Below are positions 14,543 through 14,615 of a stretch of 14,615 bases of DNA, piece after piece (position 1 is the stretch's first letter; every line of letters begins with the position of its first letter). Position numbers and translations under genes: made by a program. Source of the DNA: Candidatus Naiadarchaeum limnaeum (GTDB taxonomy: Archaea; Undinarchaeota; Undinarchaeia; Undinarchaeales; Naiadarchaeaceae); contig DVAB01000002.1 of NCBI GenBank assembly GCA_014189685.1, positions 1 to 14,615 on the forward strand. Reading direction: 5' to 3'. The notes under the pieces are model-generated. The model was not told the DNA's origin and ran no database searches. It saw only the letters and a program-made list of their open reading frames with translations.

Positions 14543-14591
14543 TGTCAAAAACGAAGTTTTTGACAGAAGCGAATTTTGAAAAAATTCGCTT
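14543..14591. repeat. Hairpin doublet in the uL1 leader
   Basis: The first hairpin pairs 14543-14552 with 14556-14565 (10 bp, perfect). The second pairs 14567-14577 with 14581-14591 (11 bp, perfect). Both loops are GAA on the plus strand (TTC in the mRNA sense), and one base separates the hairpins. The shape matches 1-67 and 315-363, while the stem sequences differ. They lie upstream of uL1, so they could be leader structures or the end of a gene beyond the window. Confidence 0.8.
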
Positions 14592-14615
14592 GATTTAGAA
14601 AGAAATCTATTAGCG

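Overview
This window looks like chromosomal DNA of a low-GC, very compact archaeon, most likely a DPANN-type lineage (inference). Archaeal signs are: LeuRS of the archaeal/eukaryal form; AlaRS with the archaeal N-terminal zinc region; ribosomal proteins uL1 and uL10 in archaeal form; TATA boxes about 27 nt upstream of start codons; and a tRNA with an intron at position 37/38 in an imperfect bulge-helix-bulge. All genes use TAA or TGA as normal stops.

Layout. (1) 1-210 is non-coding, with tandem hairpins, T-runs and TATA-like DNA. (2) 211-501 is tRNA-Trp(CCA), interrupted by a 215-nt intron. (3) 563-3959 (+) holds leuS and a small HTH protein gene, 1 nt apart. (4) 3963-11409 (-) is a tight three-gene unit: alaS, a 1227-residue surface protein, and a TraB/ChaN-like protein, with gaps of 1 and 0 nt. 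(5) 11492-12956 (+) holds three small genes of unknown function, each with its own TATA box; two encode membrane proteins. (6) 12958-14498 (-) holds uL1 then uL10, with a 4-nt overlap. (7) 14499-14615 is the uL1 leader, with hairpins.

The shared theme is translation: a tRNA, two aminoacyl-tRNA synthetases and the ribosomal stalk base/L1 proteins. The surface protein and the small unknown genes sit among these.

The most interesting signal is in the tRNA-Trp intron. An 8-nt sequence just upstream of a box D (CTGA) is complementary to the anticodon loop. The nucleotide five bases upstream of box D pairs exactly with C34, so the intron should encode a box C/D guide for 2'-O-methylation of its own tRNA. 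The same intron carries a doublet of perfect 10-11 bp hairpins with 3-nt loops. Doublets of the same shape, with unrelated stem sequences, occur in the non-coding DNA at both ends of the window. A 12-bp inverted repeat fills the tRNA-Trp/leuS gap, and a hairpin overlaps the uL1 Shine-Dalgarno sequence.
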